Assembly (NCBI RefSeq): GCF_003850565.1
Contig: NZ_CP027706.1
Coordinates: forward strand, 186,001 to 250,000
DNA length: 64,000 nucleotides
Direction: 5' to 3'
From: Pseudomonas sessilinigenes
Lineage (GTDB): Bacteria; Pseudomonadota; Gammaproteobacteria; Pseudomonadales; Pseudomonadaceae
In this document: piece by piece, positions 62,448 through 64,000 of the stretch
How the letters are laid out: each line of letters begins with the position of its first letter
Numbering within the stretch: the stretch's first letter is position 1
Translations under genes and position numbers: made by a program
The notes under the pieces: generated by a model
What the model was told of the DNA's origin: nothing
Databases searched by the model: none
The model's input: only the letters and a program-made list of their open reading frames with translations

Positions 62448-63362
62448 GGCGATGGCGACTTGCTGCTGGTCCACGCTCACCAGCACTTCGATCATCTTGC
62501 GGGCCGCTGGCGACAGGCGGAACCCGCTGCGGCTGACGATGCCGCAGCGGGCGTTCAGGCTGTCGATGTTCTGCGGCAGGTTGCGCCAGTGCAGCAGGGC
62601 CAGCGAACCCTGGGCGATATCCTCGGCGAACGCCTCGGCGGTGCCCACGCCAATGGCATTGGACTGGCGGACGATCTTCACCAGCGCCGGGAAATGCTCG
62701 GTCTCGATGGTCGGCGAAAAATCGATGCGCCCGCTCAGGTTGGCCAGCAGCTTGCGAATGCCCGGCGGGATCAGGGTGGTGGCCAGGGGGTAGTCGAACA
62801 TATCGTTGGTGGACAGGCTTTCCTTGGCCAGCAACGGATGCCCGGGACGGCAGAAGAACACCCCGCGCTTGGGCGTCAGGGCCTGGGTCTGGTAGTTGGG
62901 ATCGGCCTCGAAGTGGCGGATGTCGGCGATGAAGAACTCGATCTCCTCGCGGTTGAGGCTGCGGCTGAGTTTTTCCCAGTTATCCACGGCGAAGCAGGTG
63001 CGCACCCGCGGGTGGGCGCTGGTGAACTGCGCCACGGCGTCGGGCACCAGCTTCACCGCAGGCGCCGGGCCGCAGCCGAAGCGCACCTCGCCGGCATCGA
63101 GCTTGGTCATCTGGGTCACTTCACTGCTGAGCAGGGCCGCACCCTGCACCAGGCTCAAGGCATGCTGCAGCACCACCTGGCCCTCGGGCGTGGGGCGCAG
63201 GTCCTTGTTGCCCCGGTCCACCAGCACGCAGCCGAACTCCTGCTCCAGGCCCTGGATACTGCGGCTGAAGGCCGGCTGGGTGATGCCCATGGCATCGGCG
63301 GCGCGGACAAAGCTACGGTGCTCGTTGAGGGCGATGAAGTAACGCAATTGGCGAAGATCCAT
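62442..63362 (-). CDS. LysR-family regulator of sulfate-ester genes (SftR-like)
   Basis: This 306-residue protein has an N-terminal winged helix (about 1-60: MDLRQLRYFIALNEHRSFVRAA, ITQPAFSRSIQGLEQEFG) and a periplasmic-binding-like effector domain (about 90-295). It lies between atsR and the divergent atsK, as SftR does near the ats genes of P. putida S-313. There SftR activates sulfate-ester genes when sulfate is scarce. I infer the same role here; direct evidence is only genomic context. Confidence 0.82.
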   Translation of the reverse strand: MDLRQLRYFIALNEHRSFVRAADAMGITQPAFSRSIQGLEQEFGCVLVDRGNKDLRPTPEGQVVLQHALSLVQGAALLSSEVTQMTKLDAGEVRFGCGPAPAVKLVPDAVAQFTSAHPRVRTCFAVDNWEKLSRSLNREEIEFFIADIRHFEADPNYQTQALTPKRGVFFCRPGHPLLAKESLSTNDMFDYPLATTLIPPGIRKLLANLSGRIDFSPTIETEHFPALVKIVRQSNAIGVGTAEAFAEDIAQGSLALLHWRNLPQNIDSLNARCGIVSRSGFRLSPAARKMIEVLVSVDQQQVAIAL

Positions 63363-63546
63363 ATGCTTTCCCGGCATCCGAAAAATAGCTCGAAGGCATT
63401 TGCGACGAGTGAGGAATGAGGTTTTAAATGCAAGCTCTTATTCCGTCAATGAAGCATGTATTTATCTATTAGATCTAAAATGAATATAGATAGAGCGTTG
63501 TTTCACGGCGATTTCAACCATGAGCAGTCCGCTGAGGGTGTCTTCG

Positions 63547-64000
63547 ATGAGTAATGCCGCTTTAGCTGTCAAACCTGTTGTCCAGGCCCTTGAAATCCAC
63601 CCGGTGGCCGGCCGTATCGGCGCCGAGATCCGTGGCGTGCAACTTTCCGGCGAGCTCGATGCCGCTACCGTGCAGGCCATCGAGCAGGCGCTGGTGCAGT
63701 ACAAGGTGATCTTCTTCCGTGGCCAGGCCCACCTCGACGACCAGAGCCAGGAAGCCTTCTCCCACCTGCTGGGTGAGCCGGTGGCCCACCCCACCGTGCC
63801 GGTGCGCGACGGCACCCGCTACCTGATGGAACTCGATGGCGCCCAGGGCCAGCGGGCCAACTCCTGGCACACCGACGTGACCTTCGTCGACGCCTATCCC
63901 AAGGCCTCGATCCTGCGCTCGGTGGTGGCCCCGGCGTTCGGCGGCGACACCGTATGGGCCAACACCGCCACTGCCTACAACGAGCTGCCGGAGGAGCTGC
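63547..64000 (+). CDS. atsK: Alkylsulfatase AtsK, alpha-ketoglutarate dioxygenase (partial, cut by window end)
   Basis: The first 151 codons are visible. AtsK oxidatively cleaves alkyl sulfate esters such as 2-ethylhexyl sulfate to an aldehyde and sulfite, using 2-oxoglutarate and iron. The iron-binding HxD motif is His108 and Asp110 in SWHTDVTF, matching the numbering known for P. putida AtsK. VAPAFGGDTVWANTA follows. GAGGG eight bases upstream supports ATG 63547; an in-frame ATG at 63520 lacks an RBS. Divergent from the LysR gene. Confidence 0.93.
   Translation, partial: MSNAALAVKPVVQALEIHPVAGRIGAEIRGVQLSGELDAATVQAIEQALVQYKVIFFRGQAHLDDQSQEAFSHLLGEPVAHPTVPVRDGTRYLMELDGAQGQRANSWHTDVTFVDAYPKASILRSVVAPAFGGDTVWANTATAYNELPEEL

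Overview
The window is a stretch of Pseudomonas chromosome, most likely from the P. fluorescens group (P. protegens/P. chlororaphis-like). The evidence is the G+C-rich coding, GGAGG-type ribosome sites, scattered Pseudomonas-type REP elements and gene orders known from the genus: gabD-gabT, desA / PAS-GGDEF-EAL gene / oscA / sbp-cysTWA, and atsA-atsC-atsB / atsR / LysR gene / atsK. The first 51 bases are the end of an upstream gene, and the last gene (atsK) runs off the right edge.

Layout. (1) 0-19.2 kb: a contact-dependent inhibition (CDI) locus. A 4,471-residue CdiA exoprotein with its own toxin tip and immunity gene is followed by an A+T-rich array of silent or broken toxin-immunity modules. 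Two of these carry duplicated pieces of the cdiA pretoxin region, one of them 900 bp and about 99% identical. Remnants of SymE-like toxin genes lie between modules. (2) 19.4-21.8 kb: a DUF4291 gene and a Tse6-like PAAR effector of the type VI secretion system with its putative immunity gene. (3) 22.2-27.5 kb: a PEBP-like periplasmic protein, a von Willebrand-domain lipoprotein / ECF sigma / membrane-anchored protein operon, and three unrecognised genes. (4) 27.65 kb: tRNA-Arg(CCG). (5) 27.9-30.9 kb: an R-body (RebB) operon headed by its own small sigma factor. (6) 31.2-34.2 kb: gabD and gabT for 4-aminobutyrate use. (7) 34.2-42.5 kb: a six-gene leftward operon with a TonB-dependent receptor, a Y4yA-type PLP enzyme, SbnB-like and SbnA-like enzymes, a HisC-like aminotransferase and a MATE exporter. 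It looks like a diaminopropionate-based metallophore or amino-acid-derived secondary metabolite pathway, but no assembly synthetase is present. (8) 42.8-48.9 kb: signalling (REC-HDOD, PAS-GGDEF, PAS-GGDEF-EAL) around the fatty-acid desaturase desA. (9) 49-53.2 kb and 57-64 kb: sulfur scavenging. It comprises sulfate uptake (oscA, sbp, cysT, cysW, cysA) and sulfate-ester use (atsA, atsC, atsB, atsR, a LysR regulator, atsK). Between the two halves lie an Mpo1-like oxygenase, a Crp/Fnr regulator and an AraC regulator divergent from a second desaturase.

The most unusual parts are the CDI module array with its SymE scars, the synthetase-less metallophore-like operon with a palindrome at its promoter, and the sigma-headed R-body operon with three classical RebB paralogues plus one divergent, extended one. 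All functional calls rest on reading motifs and remembered family features; no database search was run.
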